A stretch of DNA of 46,053 bases from Sedimenticola sp. (GTDB taxonomy: Bacteria; Pseudomonadota; Gammaproteobacteria; Chromatiales; Chromatiaceae): NCBI GenBank assembly GCA_026196795.1, contig JAPHUE010000165.1:1-46053 (forward strand), written 5' to 3'. The notes below the pieces were generated by a model. That model had not been told where the DNA came from. It saw only the letters and a list, made by a program, of their open reading frames with translations, and searched no databases. A program made the translations under genes and the position numbers. How positions within the stretch are numbered: the stretch's first letter is position 1; the number at the start of each line of letters is the position of its first letter. Shown piece after piece: positions 17,114 through 27,610 of the stretch.

Positions 17114-20060
17114 GACTTTTCAGGTCCAAGTGTTGCGGTAGATTAATAATGACTCGGGTACCCACTCCAGGGGCCGAATCAATAGCAATACTACCATCAT
17201 GTTCATCGATAATTTTTCCTACCATGGGCAGGCCCAGGCCCGTTCCTTTCCCGGCCTCTTTGGTAGTGAAGAAGGGTTCGAAGATCACATCCTGCACATC
17301 TTCCGGGATGCCTTCTCCCTGATCCATTACTTCAATCTGTATCTTGTTATGTGAGGCAAAAGCAAAGATCTCCACCCGATCGCCGGGCTCAGATGCATCA
17401 CAAGCATTGGTGAGTAGATTAACCATCACTTGAGCGAGTCGCTGTCGATCGCCTTTCATGAGCAGATCTTCGGGACAGCTGTTGCTGAACTCTACATGTT
17501 TGCCTGCTCGGGTCAGGCCAACCAGCTGAATGGCCTCTTCAAGGATGCTGTTGAGAGTGAAGGTTTCAAAATTAAGTCCGATACGGCCACTTCGGCTGTA
17601 GCTCATCAGGGAGTGGACAATACTACTTATGCGGCGAGTCTGCTGTAGTATCGCTTCGATGCTCTCCTTGGTCGTCTCCTCATCTCGCTCTTCCAGAAGG
17701 TTCTGGGCCAGTGAGGCGATGCCCGAGACTGGGTTGCCTATCTCATGCGCTACGCCTGCCGCCAGCTTACCAATAGAAGCGAGTCGGTCACTGTGGGCCA
17801 GTTCGGCCTCCAGGGTTTCCAGGTCTGTGAGATCCTCCAGGAGCAGAACCAGGCCACTGCGGGGACCGGTCTGGTAGCGAGGCAGGTCTGGATCAAGAAT
17901 GGCGGCCTTATGCAGATTGAACCAGTGAGGACTGTTATGAATGGGCACTTCCATATGGTGGATGTGTTCATCCTGAGCCAGCGCAAAACCGGCCAGCAAT
18001 TCACCCCAGGGTTCGGTCAGTGAAGAGAGTTTGCGACCCATGGCTTCATTGCTGGGAACACCACTCATCACTTCCAGTGCCAGGTTCCAGGTCACCACGG
18101 TGTGATCCGGGTCCACAGCGCAGACCCCCAGGGGCAGATCCAACAGTACCTGTCGATGATATCGGCGCAGTGCATCAAGATCCGCCGTCAAACCCTTCAG
18201 CTTACTGCGTGACTGCTCCATGCGCTCTTCCATATGTCTGATTGAGTCGGCCAGAGCCGTCTTCGCATCAGCATCCACTTTGAGCTGTTGGTTGATAATC
18301 ATATGTGCCATGGCGGGACCGACGAGACCTGAGAGGTTTCGCTCGATCCGCTGTCTGAGCCGCTTCAGCTCTCTGGGACGCGTCTCACTGCGATCGAGTT
18401 CCAGGTCTTCCAGGGCTTGGTTGACCTCCATCTCCGCTGCTTCACGCCCCAGCATCACCGCAAGTCCTTCGGAGAACTGTGCGGGTGAGACCGCTGACAG
18501 GGTGCCATCCAGGGGAATCATGATGGCAACTTCACTGCGGCAGGCGAGGGCTGTCTCTTCCTCTTCCGGTGACTGGCGGGTAAGTAGAGAGATAATGACA
18601 AACAGCAGGCTGTTGAGGGCGAGTGACCAGAAGGTGGAGAACTGCCACTGATCCAGCCCGGCTGTATCCCGCATGGCGGGAAGATCAATGCCGGTACTTA
18701 TGAAGCCTGACTTTTCAAGTAAAGGCAGCAGCAGGGTGATGACCCAGATTGATATACCACCCAGTAGTCCGGTGATAAACCCTTCCCGTGTGGCGCGTCG
18801 CCAGTAGAGCAGGCCGACAATGCCGGGCAGAAACTGGGCGACAGCCACAAATGAGATCAGACCGAGTTGAACCAATCCCTGATTGTGCTCCAGTAATTCA
18901 TAAAAGATATAGCCGGCAAAAATAATCAGACCAATCAGCAGGCGCCTGCCCCAGAGAAGCCAGCGATAGAGGTCGACCTTGGGATCAGGATAACTGGCGG
19001 GTAACAGCAGGTGATTCAGGCACATGGATGAGAGTGCAAGGGTGGACACAATGACCATCGCGCTGGCTGCGGAGACGCCTCCAATAAAGGCCAGAACCGG
19101 TAGCCAGGACGGTCCCTTACTGAGGGTGATGCCCAGTACATAGTAGTCGGCATCCATATCCAGTTTCAGGTACTCCCCCGCCCAGAGGATCGGAGGGATA
19201 GCCAGATTGAGCAGTAACAGAAAGAGGGGAAAGGCCCAGCTTGCCGTGGCCAGCGACCTGATCGACAGATTTTCGGTAAAGGTCATGTGAAACTGTCGAG
19301 GTAGCAGGAATGCCGCACAAAACGATAGAAACAGTAGCGTGGTCCAGGGGCCTTCTCTGACCGGTTCATACAGGTTACGCAGGGCTTCGGGGTGTTTTTC
19401 GAGGTACAGACCTAAATCTGAAGGGCCGGAAAAAACACCGAAGATGGCGAAATAGCCGACGGCCATCATGGCGACAATCTTGACCAGTGACTCGAAGGCG
19501 ATGGCGGCCACCAGTCCACGATGCTTCTCTCGTGGAGAGATGTGTCGTGCACCGAACAGGATTGAAAACAGGGTGAGCATGCCGCAGAAACCCAACGCCA
19601 GGGTCTGAGGGATTTCATCGTGGGTCAACACCTGGATGGAGGTGGTGACCGCACGAATCTGCAAGGCAATGTAGGGCAGCGAGCCCAGCAACATGAACAG
19701 GGTGACCAGCACGCCACCAATCTGGCTGCGATAACGGAAGGCCAGCAGGTCAGCCAGAGAGGTAAGCTGGTATTCCCGTGTCAGCCGTAACAGGGGTTGT
19801 AGCAACACCGGACTGAGAATGAAGGCAATGGTGACACCCAGATAAACGGTCAGGAACTGGTAACCCTCGCGCTGTGCAAAGCCAACACTTCCATAATAGG
19901 TCCATGAGGTGGCGTAGACACCGAGCGAAAGTACATAAACAGGGGCGTTATCGGTCCAACGGTCAGGTAACAGGCCACTGTCAGTGACATAGGCTACGAA
20001 GAAGAGCAGCAGGAGATAGAATAGGCTGGCGCCAAAGAGGATCTCCAGATCATAGGTCAT
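17091..20060 (-). CDS. Sodium:solute symporter-domain sensor histidine kinase, CbrA/CrbS-like
   Basis: The product is 989 residues from the ATG at 20060; the reading frame extends back to a TTG at 20099. Residues 1 to about 490 are an SSS transporter-like domain of about 13 helices. Next come a cytoplasmic linker of the STAC type, a coiled region, a PAS domain (about 640-750), the dimerisation/phospho-acceptor box [14 protein letters not shown] (His772) and a HATPase domain with N box [10 protein letters not shown] and G boxes [10 protein letters not shown] and [11 protein letters not shown]. There is no C-terminal receiver domain, unlike the Vibrio CrbS as I recall it, so the layout is closer to CbrA. 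It should sense a transported solute or its flux and phosphorylate the NtrC-type regulator. Confidence 0.93.
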   Translation of the reverse strand: MTYDLEILFGASLFYLLLLFFVAYVTDSGLLPDRWTDNAPVYVLSLGVYATSWTYYGSVGFAQREGYQFLTVYLGVTIAFILSPVLLQPLLRLTREYQLTSLADLLAFRYRSQIGGVLVTLFMLLGSLPYIALQIRAVTTSIQVLTHDEIPQTLALGFCGMLTLFSILFGARHISPREKHRGLVAAIAFESLVKIVAMMAVGYFAIFGVFSGPSDLGLYLEKHPEALRNLYEPVREGPWTTLLFLSFCAAFLLPRQFHMTFTENLSIRSLATASWAFPLFLLLLNLAIPPILWAGEYLKLDMDADYYVLGITLSKGPSWLPVLAFIGGVSAASAMVIVSTLALSSMCLNHLLLPASYPDPKVDLYRWLLWGRRLLIGLIIFAGYIFYELLEHNQGLVQLGLISFVAVAQFLPGIVGLLYWRRATREGFITGLLGGISIWVITLLLPLLEKSGFISTGIDLPAMRDTAGLDQWQFSTFWSLALNSLLFVIISLLTRQSPEEEETALACRSEVAIMIPLDGTLSAVSPAQFSEGLAVMLGREAAEMEVNQALEDLELDRSETRPRELKRLRQRIERNLSGLVGPAMAHMIINQQLKVDADAKTALADSIRHMEERMEQSRSKLKGLTADLDALRRYHRQVLLDLPLGVCAVDPDHTVVTWNLALEVMSGVPSNEAMGRKLSSLTEPWGELLAGFALAQDEHIHHMEVPIHNSPHWFNLHKAAILDPDLPRYQTGPRSGLVLLLEDLTDLETLEAELAHSDRLASIGKLAAGVAHEIGNPVSGIASLAQNLLEERDEETTKESIEAILQQTRRISSIVHSLMSYSRSGRIGLNFETFTLNSILEEAIQLVGLTRAGKHVEFSNSCPEDLLMKGDRQRLAQVMVNLLTNACDASEPGDRVEIFAFASHNKIQIEVMDQGEGIPEDVQDVIFEPFFTTKEAGKGTGLGLPMVGKIIDEHDGSIAIDSAPGVGTRVIINLPQHLDLKSHESNTDY

Positions 20061-20250
20061 GCTGAGAATATTTCCGGCGTAACCAAGCACCCAGCACAAT
20101 CACAAGTAGCCATAGCCCATAGGGAACCAGCCAGTGGGCGCGATCTGAAGCCCACCATACCGTCAGAGGGGAGGCGAACAGAAACAGGGCGAACAGAGCC
20201 AGTATCAGGGCGCTCTCTCGCAGCCGTATGGGATCGGGGTGTTTTTGCAT
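20050..20250 (-). CDS. Short membrane protein upstream of and overlapping the kinase gene
   Basis: The product is 66 residues: a charged start (MQKHPDPIRLRES), two hydrophobic helices (about 14-33 and 42-57) and a basic end (RRKYSQHDL). The kinase ATG lies within its last codons, an 11-base overlap (ATGACCTATGA), so kinase translation is probably coupled to it. A short ORF called cbrX has been described before cbrA in Pseudomonas; this one sits in the same place, but homology was not checked. No clear Shine-Dalgarno sequence is present, and a GTTAC/GTAAC motif lies only 9 bases before the ATG. Confidence 0.75.
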   Translation of the reverse strand: MQKHPDPIRLRESALILALFALFLFASPLTVWWASDRAHWLVPYGLWLLVIVLGAWLRRKYSQHDL

Positions 20251-20258
20251 GATATTAG

Positions 20259-20283
20259 GTTACCAGCTGTTACTATAGGTAAC
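20259..20283. promoter_or_regulatory. Second GTTACC + GTTAC-N5-GTAAC site, before the kinase operon
   Basis: GTTACC (20259-20264) is followed by GTTAC-TATAG-GTAAC (20269-20283). It has the same half-sites in the same order as the site at 15680-15707, with a shorter gap (4 instead of 7 bases) between the single and the paired half-sites. No sigma54 element with correct spacing was found on either strand between here and 20480. Confidence 0.6.
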
Positions 20284-20479
20284 AACATGGCGCGGCTTTA
20301 GGGGAAATTTATTCTGTGGCCTATCGGATCAAATAGAGCGGTATACTGGCAACGCAAGCGGCTTTGATAAGACGTGCTGGCAAGCCGTATTATCGAGCTG
20401 TGGTAAATAAAAACGAACGTAGCTTCGAAAGCTGTCGACAATTGACGGTTTTCTATGGGTGAGCAAATAAGGGGAGTCC

Positions 20480-20863
20480 ATGAATCCTGAAAAGGTGGTA
20501 TTCGGTTTTTTTATTGTTTTAGCACTGACGCTTAATTTCGGATTTTTTGTCGGCGAGATCGATAATCCTGATCATCATCATCTGTATGAGCTGTTTGCAG
20601 TTGTGATCGTGAATGTGATTGCGACCCTGTTGAAGTTTGGTGATCGGACTCAGATGGGAGCCGTGTTACTGGCTACCAGTCTGGTTGCCGTGATGCAGTT
20701 GTTCGCGGCAGCGCTGGTATGGGCTGCGGCTGAGCATATTACCGCTACGGGACTGACCCCTACCGTGATGGCCAGTATCGTTTCACTTTCGGGTGGCGCC
20801 ATGTTGGCAAATGTTATCTCAGTGGTTCTACTGGTCATTGAAACCGTCATGTTGCGGCGCTAA
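20480..20863 (+). CDS. DUF6394-like integral membrane protein
   Basis: The product is 127 residues with four hydrophobic segments (about 5-26, 37-53, 60-85, 96-123) and a histidine cluster HHH at 33-35 in the first loop. The AGGGGAG before the ATG is a good ribosome-binding site. It ends 14 bases before the potassium-channel gene, so the two form an operon, and similar small membrane proteins are known beside RCK channel genes. No biochemical role is known; an auxiliary subunit of the channel is a positional inference. Confidence 0.8.
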   Translation: MNPEKVVFGFFIVLALTLNFGFFVGEIDNPDHHHLYELFAVVIVNVIATLLKFGDRTQMGAVLLATSLVAVMQLFAAALVWAAAEHITATGLTPTVMASIVSLSGGAMLANVISVVLLVIETVMLRR

Positions 20864-20877
20864 GTCGGTATTTCGAG

Positions 20878-22623
20878 ATGCATAGCATCTACTTTCTGAT
20901 ATTCCGGCGTATGCGTCAGCCACTGCTGACGTTAGTGGTGACCTATGCCGTTGCTGTGTTGGGATTGTCACTGATTCCAGGACAGGATGATGCGGGAAAT
21001 GTCTGGCATATGGATCTGTTCCATGCCTTCTATTTCGTCAGTTTTATGGCCACCACGATTGGTTTTGGTGAAATTCCGTATCCCTTCACAGATGCCCAGC
21101 GTCTCTGGGTGACCTTCTCACTCTACGCGACCGTGGTTGTCTGGTTTTATGCGATTGGCACACTGCTATCGCTGGTGCAGGATAAAACCTTTCAGCAGGC
21201 CATGACCGAGGGTAAATTCACCAAGCGTGTCAAACGGATACGTGATCCCTTTTATCTGGTGTGCGGCTATGGTGAAACCGGCAGTGCATTGGTTCATGCA
21301 CTCACCGAGCGTGATCATTCCGTTGTGGCTGTTGATATTAATGCCGATCGCGTCAATATGCTTCAACTTGAAAACCTGCGACAGTATGTTCCTGCCCTGG
21401 AGGGTGACGCTTCCCGGCCATTGCATCTATTAGAGGCCGGATTGAAACATCCGCTCTGTCGGGGTGTTGTTGCACTTACCAACGTAAACGAAGTCAATCT
21501 GAAGATTGCGATTACCAGTAAGCTGCTGCATCCGGAAGTCAAGGTGATCTGCCGCACTGATTCCCATGATATCGAAGAGAATATGGCCTCTTTTGGTACA
21601 GATTACATCATTAACCCGTTTGACACCTTCGCGAATCACCTGGCAACGGCGTTGCAGGCCCCCGGCTTGTACTTGCTGCACGCCTGGTTAACAGGCGGGC
21701 GGGGTCATTCGCTGGAAGAGCCAGTATATCCGCCTGCGTCTGGGCGCTGGCTGGTCTGCGGCTATGGCCGGTTTGGCAAGGCGATTTGTCATCGGCTGAA
21801 AAAGGAGGGGATTGAGCCGATTGTTATTGAGGCAATGCCCGATGTCACCGGTATGCCAGAAGAGGGTTATGTTCTGGGCAGAGGGACAGAGGCCAAGACG
21901 TTGTTGGAGGCAGGGATAGAAGAGGCGGTTGGGCTGGTGGCTGGTACCGATAATGATGCCAATAATCTCTCTATTATTATGACTGCCAGAGAGTTGAGGC
22001 CCGAGCTATTTGTCATACTTCGGCAAAATCAGAAAGAGAATCAGTCTATTATCAATGCGGTCAAGGCGGATATGGTGATGCATGCCAGCGCTATAATCGC
22101 CAATCGGATTCGGGTTCTACTGGGAACGCCCCTGCTGTATCAGTTTACCAGTCTCGCTATGCATGAAAGTGACGGGTGGGCCTGTGAACTGGTCAGTAGA
22201 ATCAGTGCTCTGGTTACTACAGAAGGCCCGGCTATCTGGGAGGTAGCGCTCACAACGCATGAGGCGCTGGCGGTCTGCAGTGCTATGGGGCAGGGTCGCT
22301 CCGTTAATTTGCAACATCTTTTGACCGACCCAAGGGCACGCGAACAGTCGCTTCCCTGTATACCCTTGTTGCTGAAAAGAGGGGATCAGAGAACGATGTT
22401 GCCAGTTTATGAAACCCCACTTAAACTGGGTGATAATATACTCTTCTGCGGCCGATACTCGGCCCGTGATCGTATGGAGTGGGGACTGCAGAATATTCAT
22501 TCGCTGAATTATATTCTTACTGGTAAGGCCGCTACGGGTAGCTGGCTTTGGCGCTTGTTACAGCGAAAAGGATTGATTTCGACTGATCCCCCATCGCCTT
22601 CAAACGATGATGTGCCGGGCTAG
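20878..22623 (+). CDS. Potassium channel with two RCK (TrkA-N) domains
   Basis: The product is 581 residues. An N-terminal two-helix pore module (about 12-32 and 80-100) flanks the selectivity filter TTIGFGE (59-65), a variant of TVGYG. Two cytoplasmic regulator-of-conductance (RCK/TrkA-N) Rossmann domains follow, with GYGETG (130-135) and GYGRFG (295-300) nucleotide-binding loops. A less conserved region (about 415-540) probably corresponds to TrkA-C-like parts. It should be a tetrameric K+ channel in the inner membrane, gated by nucleotide or another ligand. The filter has phenylalanine where tyrosine is common, so ion preference is not certain. It is probably co-transcribed with the DUF6394 gene. 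Confidence 0.9.
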   Translation: MHSIYFLIFRRMRQPLLTLVVTYAVAVLGLSLIPGQDDAGNVWHMDLFHAFYFVSFMATTIGFGEIPYPFTDAQRLWVTFSLYATVVVWFYAIGTLLSLVQDKTFQQAMTEGKFTKRVKRIRDPFYLVCGYGETGSALVHALTERDHSVVAVDINADRVNMLQLENLRQYVPALEGDASRPLHLLEAGLKHPLCRGVVALTNVNEVNLKIAITSKLLHPEVKVICRTDSHDIEENMASFGTDYIINPFDTFANHLATALQAPGLYLLHAWLTGGRGHSLEEPVYPPASGRWLVCGYGRFGKAICHRLKKEGIEPIVIEAMPDVTGMPEEGYVLGRGTEAKTLLEAGIEEAVGLVAGTDNDANNLSIIMTARELRPELFVILRQNQKENQSIINAVKADMVMHASAIIANRIRVLLGTPLLYQFTSLAMHESDGWACELVSRISALVTTEGPAIWEVALTTHEALAVCSAMGQGRSVNLQHLLTDPRAREQSLPCIPLLLKRGDQRTMLPVYETPLKLGDNILFCGRYSARDRMEWGLQNIHSLNYILTGKAATGSWLWRLLQRKGLISTDPPSPSNDDVPG

Positions 22624-22831
22624 GTTTAAACTGATACAGTATCTGTGAAGAGAAGAAGTGGGGATAAAGATAGGTTAGGATGGGAGCCTCTTTATTGGGC
22701 AGGAGCTGGTAGAAAAAGAGTGCTTTCCTAACCGGCAGAGTGGTGAAGGGATGCTTGGAAAAGATTAACTGGAGCGGTAGTTTAAGCCGATACCAGACAG
22801 ATTTTATCAGCTTGTTATTTGGAGACATCCC

Positions 22832-23389
22832 ATGCATTATCTATTGGATAAATTACACAGGGATCATAGAAATCTCGAGAAAATTCTTGACCTGTTGACC
22901 ACGCAACTTGACCAGTTTCTGGCTGGCCATGAATCTGATTTCGATCTGAAAATCGAATTGCTCGAGTATATGGAGGTCTACGCAGATCAGGGGCACCATC
23001 CACTGGAGAATGTGATCTTTACCGTGGCTAAGCCACTGATGGGTGAGCGTGCTGAACTGATGGAGCGTCTGATGACGCAACATCACGAATTGGCTCAGTT
23101 GACGCGGACTTTCCGCAACTCACTGGAGAACATCTATCAGGGTGGTGTGATGTCGCGTGATGAGCTGGAGGTTCAGGGGCGTGAGTTCATTGCACTGCAG
23201 CGACAGCATCTGGCGCTTGAAGAGCAGGAGGCGTTCCCCCTGCTTGATGAGACACTCCAGTCGGCTGATTGGGATAAGATCATAGAACAGTCACCCAATC
23301 ATGATGACCCGGTGTTTGATAAGCCGGATAAGATCCGTTTTCAGACGCTGTTTGAGTATCTGAGTCACGCAGATCCAGTAGAAGAATAA
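22832..23389 (+). CDS. Hemerythrin-domain protein
   Basis: The product is 185 residues, nearly all one hemerythrin-like four-helix bundle. Likely di-iron ligands are His12, His55/His56, Glu59, His84/His85, His126 and Glu130/131, set in the typical contexts HRDHRNLE, HHPLEN, HHELAQL and QRQHLALEEQEAFP. The C-terminal 45 residues are extra. Proteins of this type bind oxygen or nitric oxide or take part in iron and redox stress responses. TTGGAGAC before the ATG serves as ribosome-binding site. It lies 175 bp before sqr, with a perfect hairpin between them. Confidence 0.9.
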   Translation: MHYLLDKLHRDHRNLEKILDLLTTQLDQFLAGHESDFDLKIELLEYMEVYADQGHHPLENVIFTVAKPLMGERAELMERLMTQHHELAQLTRTFRNSLENIYQGGVMSRDELEVQGREFIALQRQHLALEEQEAFPLLDETLQSADWDKIIEQSPNHDDPVFDKPDKIRFQTLFEYLSHADPVEE

Positions 23390-23411
23390 GTAAATAATCA
23401 GGAGCCGCCGC

Positions 23412-23435
23412 GCTGCCATTGCGTGTAATGGCAGC
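23412..23435. repeat. Perfect 9-bp inverted repeat between the hemerythrin gene and sqr
   Basis: GCTGCCATT (23412-23420) pairs with AATGGCAGC (23427-23435) across a 6-base loop, 23 bases after the hemerythrin stop. No T-run follows on either side, so it is not a typical terminator. It could stabilise or attenuate the transcript, or be a protein-binding site. Confidence 0.6.
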
Positions 23436-23537
23436 CGTCCATCAGGAAGATGATCACCATACACATCTCCGCAAGCGCTTAAGGATTGAGTTCACTATTT
23501 GGTGCTGGCAGGGGCAGGTGGGATGATTGGGAAATAA

Positions 23538-24836
<1,299 letters not shown>

Positions 24837-24854
24837 TCGGCTCTTCATCGAATT

Positions 24855-24881
24855 AAAGCCCGGTTTTTACCGGGCTTTTTT
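24855..24881 (+). terminator. Rho-independent terminator of sqr
   Basis: An 8-bp stem (AAGCCCGG at 24856-24863 with CCGGGCTT at 24870-24877) and a 6-base loop are followed by a T-run. It lies 20 bases after the sqr stop. The A-rich left flank may let it also stop hemH transcription from the other side. Confidence 0.92.
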
Positions 24882-24926
24882 CATATATCAGTCAGTGCCA
24901 GCAGAAGGCGTGCGGTCACTTATTGG

Positions 24927-25946
24927 TTACATATCATTCCAGAGATGCCGTTTTGCAATCCGGGTCAACGCATCTATATGATCATCACTACTGTTGAGTG
25001 ACGGTATATAGCGATACGCTTTGCCGCCGGCTTCCAAAAAATAGTCTCGGTTCTCTTCACCAATCTCTTCAATTGTCTCCAGGCAGTCAGCTGGAAATCC
25101 AGGGCAAGCGACATCAACCCGCCCAACACCTTCTGCTCCCCACTGTTTGAGTGTCTCGTCCGTGTAGGGTTTGAGCCAGACTTGGGTGCCGACGCGGGAC
25201 TGGAAGCTGATGGCCCATTGATCATCTGTTAACTCCAGTGCCTGGGCGAGGAGCTTGGCTGTGGTATGGCACTCCCGACCATAGGGGTCGCCCTTGTCTT
25301 GATAGCTTTGGGGGATGCCGTGGAACGAGAGCAGTAATTTGTCGGGCTGCCCCTGTTCTTGCCAATAGCTTTTTATACTCTTTGCCAGAGTATTGATGTA
25401 GTCGGGACTGTCAAAATAGTGATTAATAAAACGTAGCTCAGGTAACCAGCGCCAGTTACGCAATACACGGGAGATCTCGTCAAATGTTGATGCCGTTGTA
25501 GTGGCTGAGTACTGGGGATAGAGCGGCAATACTATAATTCGCCGGGCATTCTGTTGCCTCAGCTGTTCCAGTCCATCGGCTATCGAAGGTTGTCCATAGC
25601 GCATGGCGGTAACAACAGAGATTGGCGTGGCCGTTGCCGTGGTGAGTGTTTGCTGCAGTTTCTGGGCAATGGCTTGCGTGTGGAATAGCAGGGGTGATCC
25701 CTGGTCTGTCCAGACCTTGCGATAGGCAGCGGCTGAGCGGGCCGGTCTGATGCGGAGAATAACGCCGTTCAGAATCAGCCACCACAGCAATCTTGGTGTC
25801 TCAATGACACGGGGGTCACTGAGAAACTCTTTCAAGTAGCGCCTGACATCGCCCACTGAAGTTGAGTCGGGTGTTCCCAGGTTGGTGAGTAGTATGCCGG
25901 TGCAGGCGGGCAGGGTGCGATCAGGTTCAGGTCCGGAAAATTGCAT
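24927..25946 (-). CDS. hemH: Ferrochelatase
   Basis: The product is 339 residues, a normal bacterial ferrochelatase length. It has the N-terminal ILLTNLGTPDS and RRYLKEFLSDPRVIE segments, YRKVWTDQGSPLL, AMRYGQPSI, the catalytic-histidine region LLLSFHGIPQSY, and CPGFPADCLETIEEI with the conserved glutamates. It inserts ferrous iron into protoporphyrin IX at the end of haem synthesis and works at the cytoplasmic face of the membrane. It stands alone, convergent with sqr and divergent from xerD. Confidence 0.96.
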   Translation of the reverse strand: MQFSGPEPDRTLPACTGILLTNLGTPDSTSVGDVRRYLKEFLSDPRVIETPRLLWWLILNGVILRIRPARSAAAYRKVWTDQGSPLLFHTQAIAQKLQQTLTTATATPISVVTAMRYGQPSIADGLEQLRQQNARRIIVLPLYPQYSATTTASTFDEISRVLRNWRWLPELRFINHYFDSPDYINTLAKSIKSYWQEQGQPDKLLLSFHGIPQSYQDKGDPYGRECHTTAKLLAQALELTDDQWAISFQSRVGTQVWLKPYTDETLKQWGAEGVGRVDVACPGFPADCLETIEEIGEENRDYFLEAGGKAYRYIPSLNSSDDHIDALTRIAKRHLWNDM

Positions 25947-26151
25947 GAGCTGTCTTGGGTTGCCTCAGGTTGTCCCCCCTATAATCCATCATTAGCGATG
26001 TGTGGTGCAACGGTCTAGCGTGATAATCAGTGAATAAAATTCTCCGGGTGCTTTGCGGGATTTTTACCAGTGTATAATGGCGGCTTGATATGATGAGCCA
26101 AATCAATACTATTGCTCAATTCGACAGAGACAGGCAGGGTCGTAAACGGAG

Positions 26152-27051
26152 ATGACAGTCACGATCGACATAGCATCGATTGAACGATTTGCCGATGCGC
26201 TCTGGATGGAGCGTGGTCTGAGCAAGAATACCCTGATGGCCTATCAGTCTGATCTTAATAAACTGGCTGTCTGGTTGGCTGGCCAGGATATTTCACTGTT
26301 ATCTGCCCAGCGCGAAGACCTTTTAAGTTACCTGGCGGTCTTATCCAGGGAAGGTAAAAAAGCGCGGTCGACGGCTCGGATGCTCTCCTGTATTCGGCAG
26401 TTCTATCAATATGCCCTTCGTGAAAATTGGGTAAATACCGATCCCTCCTCATTGATAGATGCGCCCAAACTTGGCCGGTCTTTACCTAAATCCCTGACAG
26501 AAGATGAGGTGGAGTCACTGCTGGATGCGCCGGATATTGACGACCCCGAAGGTTGTCGTGACCGGGCCATGCTGGAAGTGCTTTATGCCACTGGCCTGCG
26601 GGTATCAGAATTGGTGGGATTGCAGTTCAACCAGGTGAGTCTGAATCAGGGGTTGGTCAGGGTCATTGGTAAGGGCGGGAAAGAACGGCTGGTTCCTTTG
26701 GGTGATGAGGCCGTAGAGTGGCTTACGCGGTTTTTAAAGACAGCACGTTATGATCTCTTGGGTGAGCGGGTCTGTGATGATCTGTTTCCCACTCGGCGAG
26801 GTGCTGGTATGACGCGTCAGGCTTTCTGGTACCGAATAAAGAAACACGCTGCATCTGCCGGGATAACCAAACACCTCTCTCCTCACACCCTGCGACATGC
26901 CTTTGCCACCCATCTACTGAATCATGGTGCGGATCTGCGCGTGGTACAAATGCTGTTGGGGCATAGCGATCTCTCCACCACTCAGATCTATACCCATGTG
27001 GCCCGTGAACGGCTGAAAAGCCTGCATCAACAGCACCATCCCAGGGCCTGA
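26152..27051 (+). CDS. xerD: Site-specific tyrosine recombinase XerD
   Basis: The product is 299 residues. The N-terminal SAM-like DNA-binding domain (about 8-90) contains the family-typical GLSKNTLMAYQSDL. The catalytic domain carries the full active site: Arg150, Lys174, His246, Arg249, His271 and nucleophile Tyr280. Sequence and length fit chromosomal XerD rather than an integron or phage integrase, and no attachment-site repeats flank it. With XerC it resolves chromosome dimers at dif. CGGAG lies just before the ATG. yajQ and dsbC-like genes follow on the same strand; xerD next to dsbC is a common gammaproteobacterial order. Confidence 0.95.
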   Translation: MTVTIDIASIERFADALWMERGLSKNTLMAYQSDLNKLAVWLAGQDISLLSAQREDLLSYLAVLSREGKKARSTARMLSCIRQFYQYALRENWVNTDPSSLIDAPKLGRSLPKSLTEDEVESLLDAPDIDDPEGCRDRAMLEVLYATGLRVSELVGLQFNQVSLNQGLVRVIGKGGKERLVPLGDEAVEWLTRFLKTARYDLLGERVCDDLFPTRRGAGMTRQAFWYRIKKHAASAGITKHLSPHTLRHAFATHLLNHGADLRVVQMLLGHSDLSTTQIYTHVARERLKSLHQQHHPRA

Positions 27052-27111
27052 ATTGTCTGCGCCCATGATCTGTTAATTATGGTAGCCTTTGCTGGCAAAC
27101 CAGAATAAGAG

Positions 27112-27120
27112 AGGAGGTGA
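27112..27120 (+). promoter_or_regulatory. Ribosome-binding site that decides the yajQ start
   Basis: AGGAGGTGA, a near-perfect anti-16S match, ends 4 bases before the GTG at 27125. It favours that codon over the ATG at 27089, which has no such site. Confidence 0.85.
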
Positions 27121-27124
27121 TTCT

Positions 27125-27607
27125 GTGCCATCATTTGATATTGTATCTGAAGTGGATATCCAGGAAGTTCGAAACGCGGTTGACCAGGCGAAGCGGGAGG
27201 TGTCGACGCGTTTTGATTTTAAAGGGACCAAGTGTTCTTTTGAGCAAAATGACGCAGAGATCACCCTGAAGGGCGAGCAGGAGTTTCAGCTCAATCAGAT
27301 GATGGATATCCTTCGGCAAAAGCTGGTAAAGCGGAAAGTAGACTTGGCCTGCATGGAGATTAAAGAGCCTGAATCCAACATCAATTCAGCTATTCAAAAG
27401 GTTGTCATCCGGCAGGGAATTGAGTCTGATACTGCTCGAAAAATGGTCAAGATGGTCAAGGGAGCCAAGCTGAAGGTACAGGCGCAGATTCAGGGTGAAC
27501 AAGTGCGGGTGACGGGTAAAAAACGCGATGATCTACAGCAGGTTATTGCACTGTTTAAAAATGCCGAGTTTGACCTGCCTTTGCAATATATCAACTTCAG
27601 GGATTGA
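27125..27607 (+). CDS. yajQ: YajQ family nucleotide-binding protein
   Basis: The product is 160 residues from a GTG start. It begins with PSFDIVSEVDIQEVRNAVDQ, the standard family N-terminus, and carries FDFKGTKCSFE and, near the end, KRDDLQQVIALFK. YajQ proteins bind nucleotides (c-di-GMP in a Xanthomonas homologue) and nucleic acid; the role here is open. The large GGDEF/EAL protein at 36871 makes c-di-GMP signalling relevant in this organism. It lies between xerD and the DsbC-like gene, the latter starting 3 bases after its stop. Confidence 0.93.
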   Translation: MPSFDIVSEVDIQEVRNAVDQAKREVSTRFDFKGTKCSFEQNDAEITLKGEQEFQLNQMMDILRQKLVKRKVDLACMEIKEPESNINSAIQKVVIRQGIESDTARKMVKMVKGAKLKVQAQIQGEQVRVTGKKRDDLQQVIALFKNAEFDLPLQYINFRD

Positions 27608-27610
27608 CCG

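Noticed and set aside
26152-27051. XerD as an integrase of a mobile element
   Set aside because: Sequence, length and neighbours fit chromosomal XerD. There are no direct repeats, tRNA, cargo genes or composition shift.
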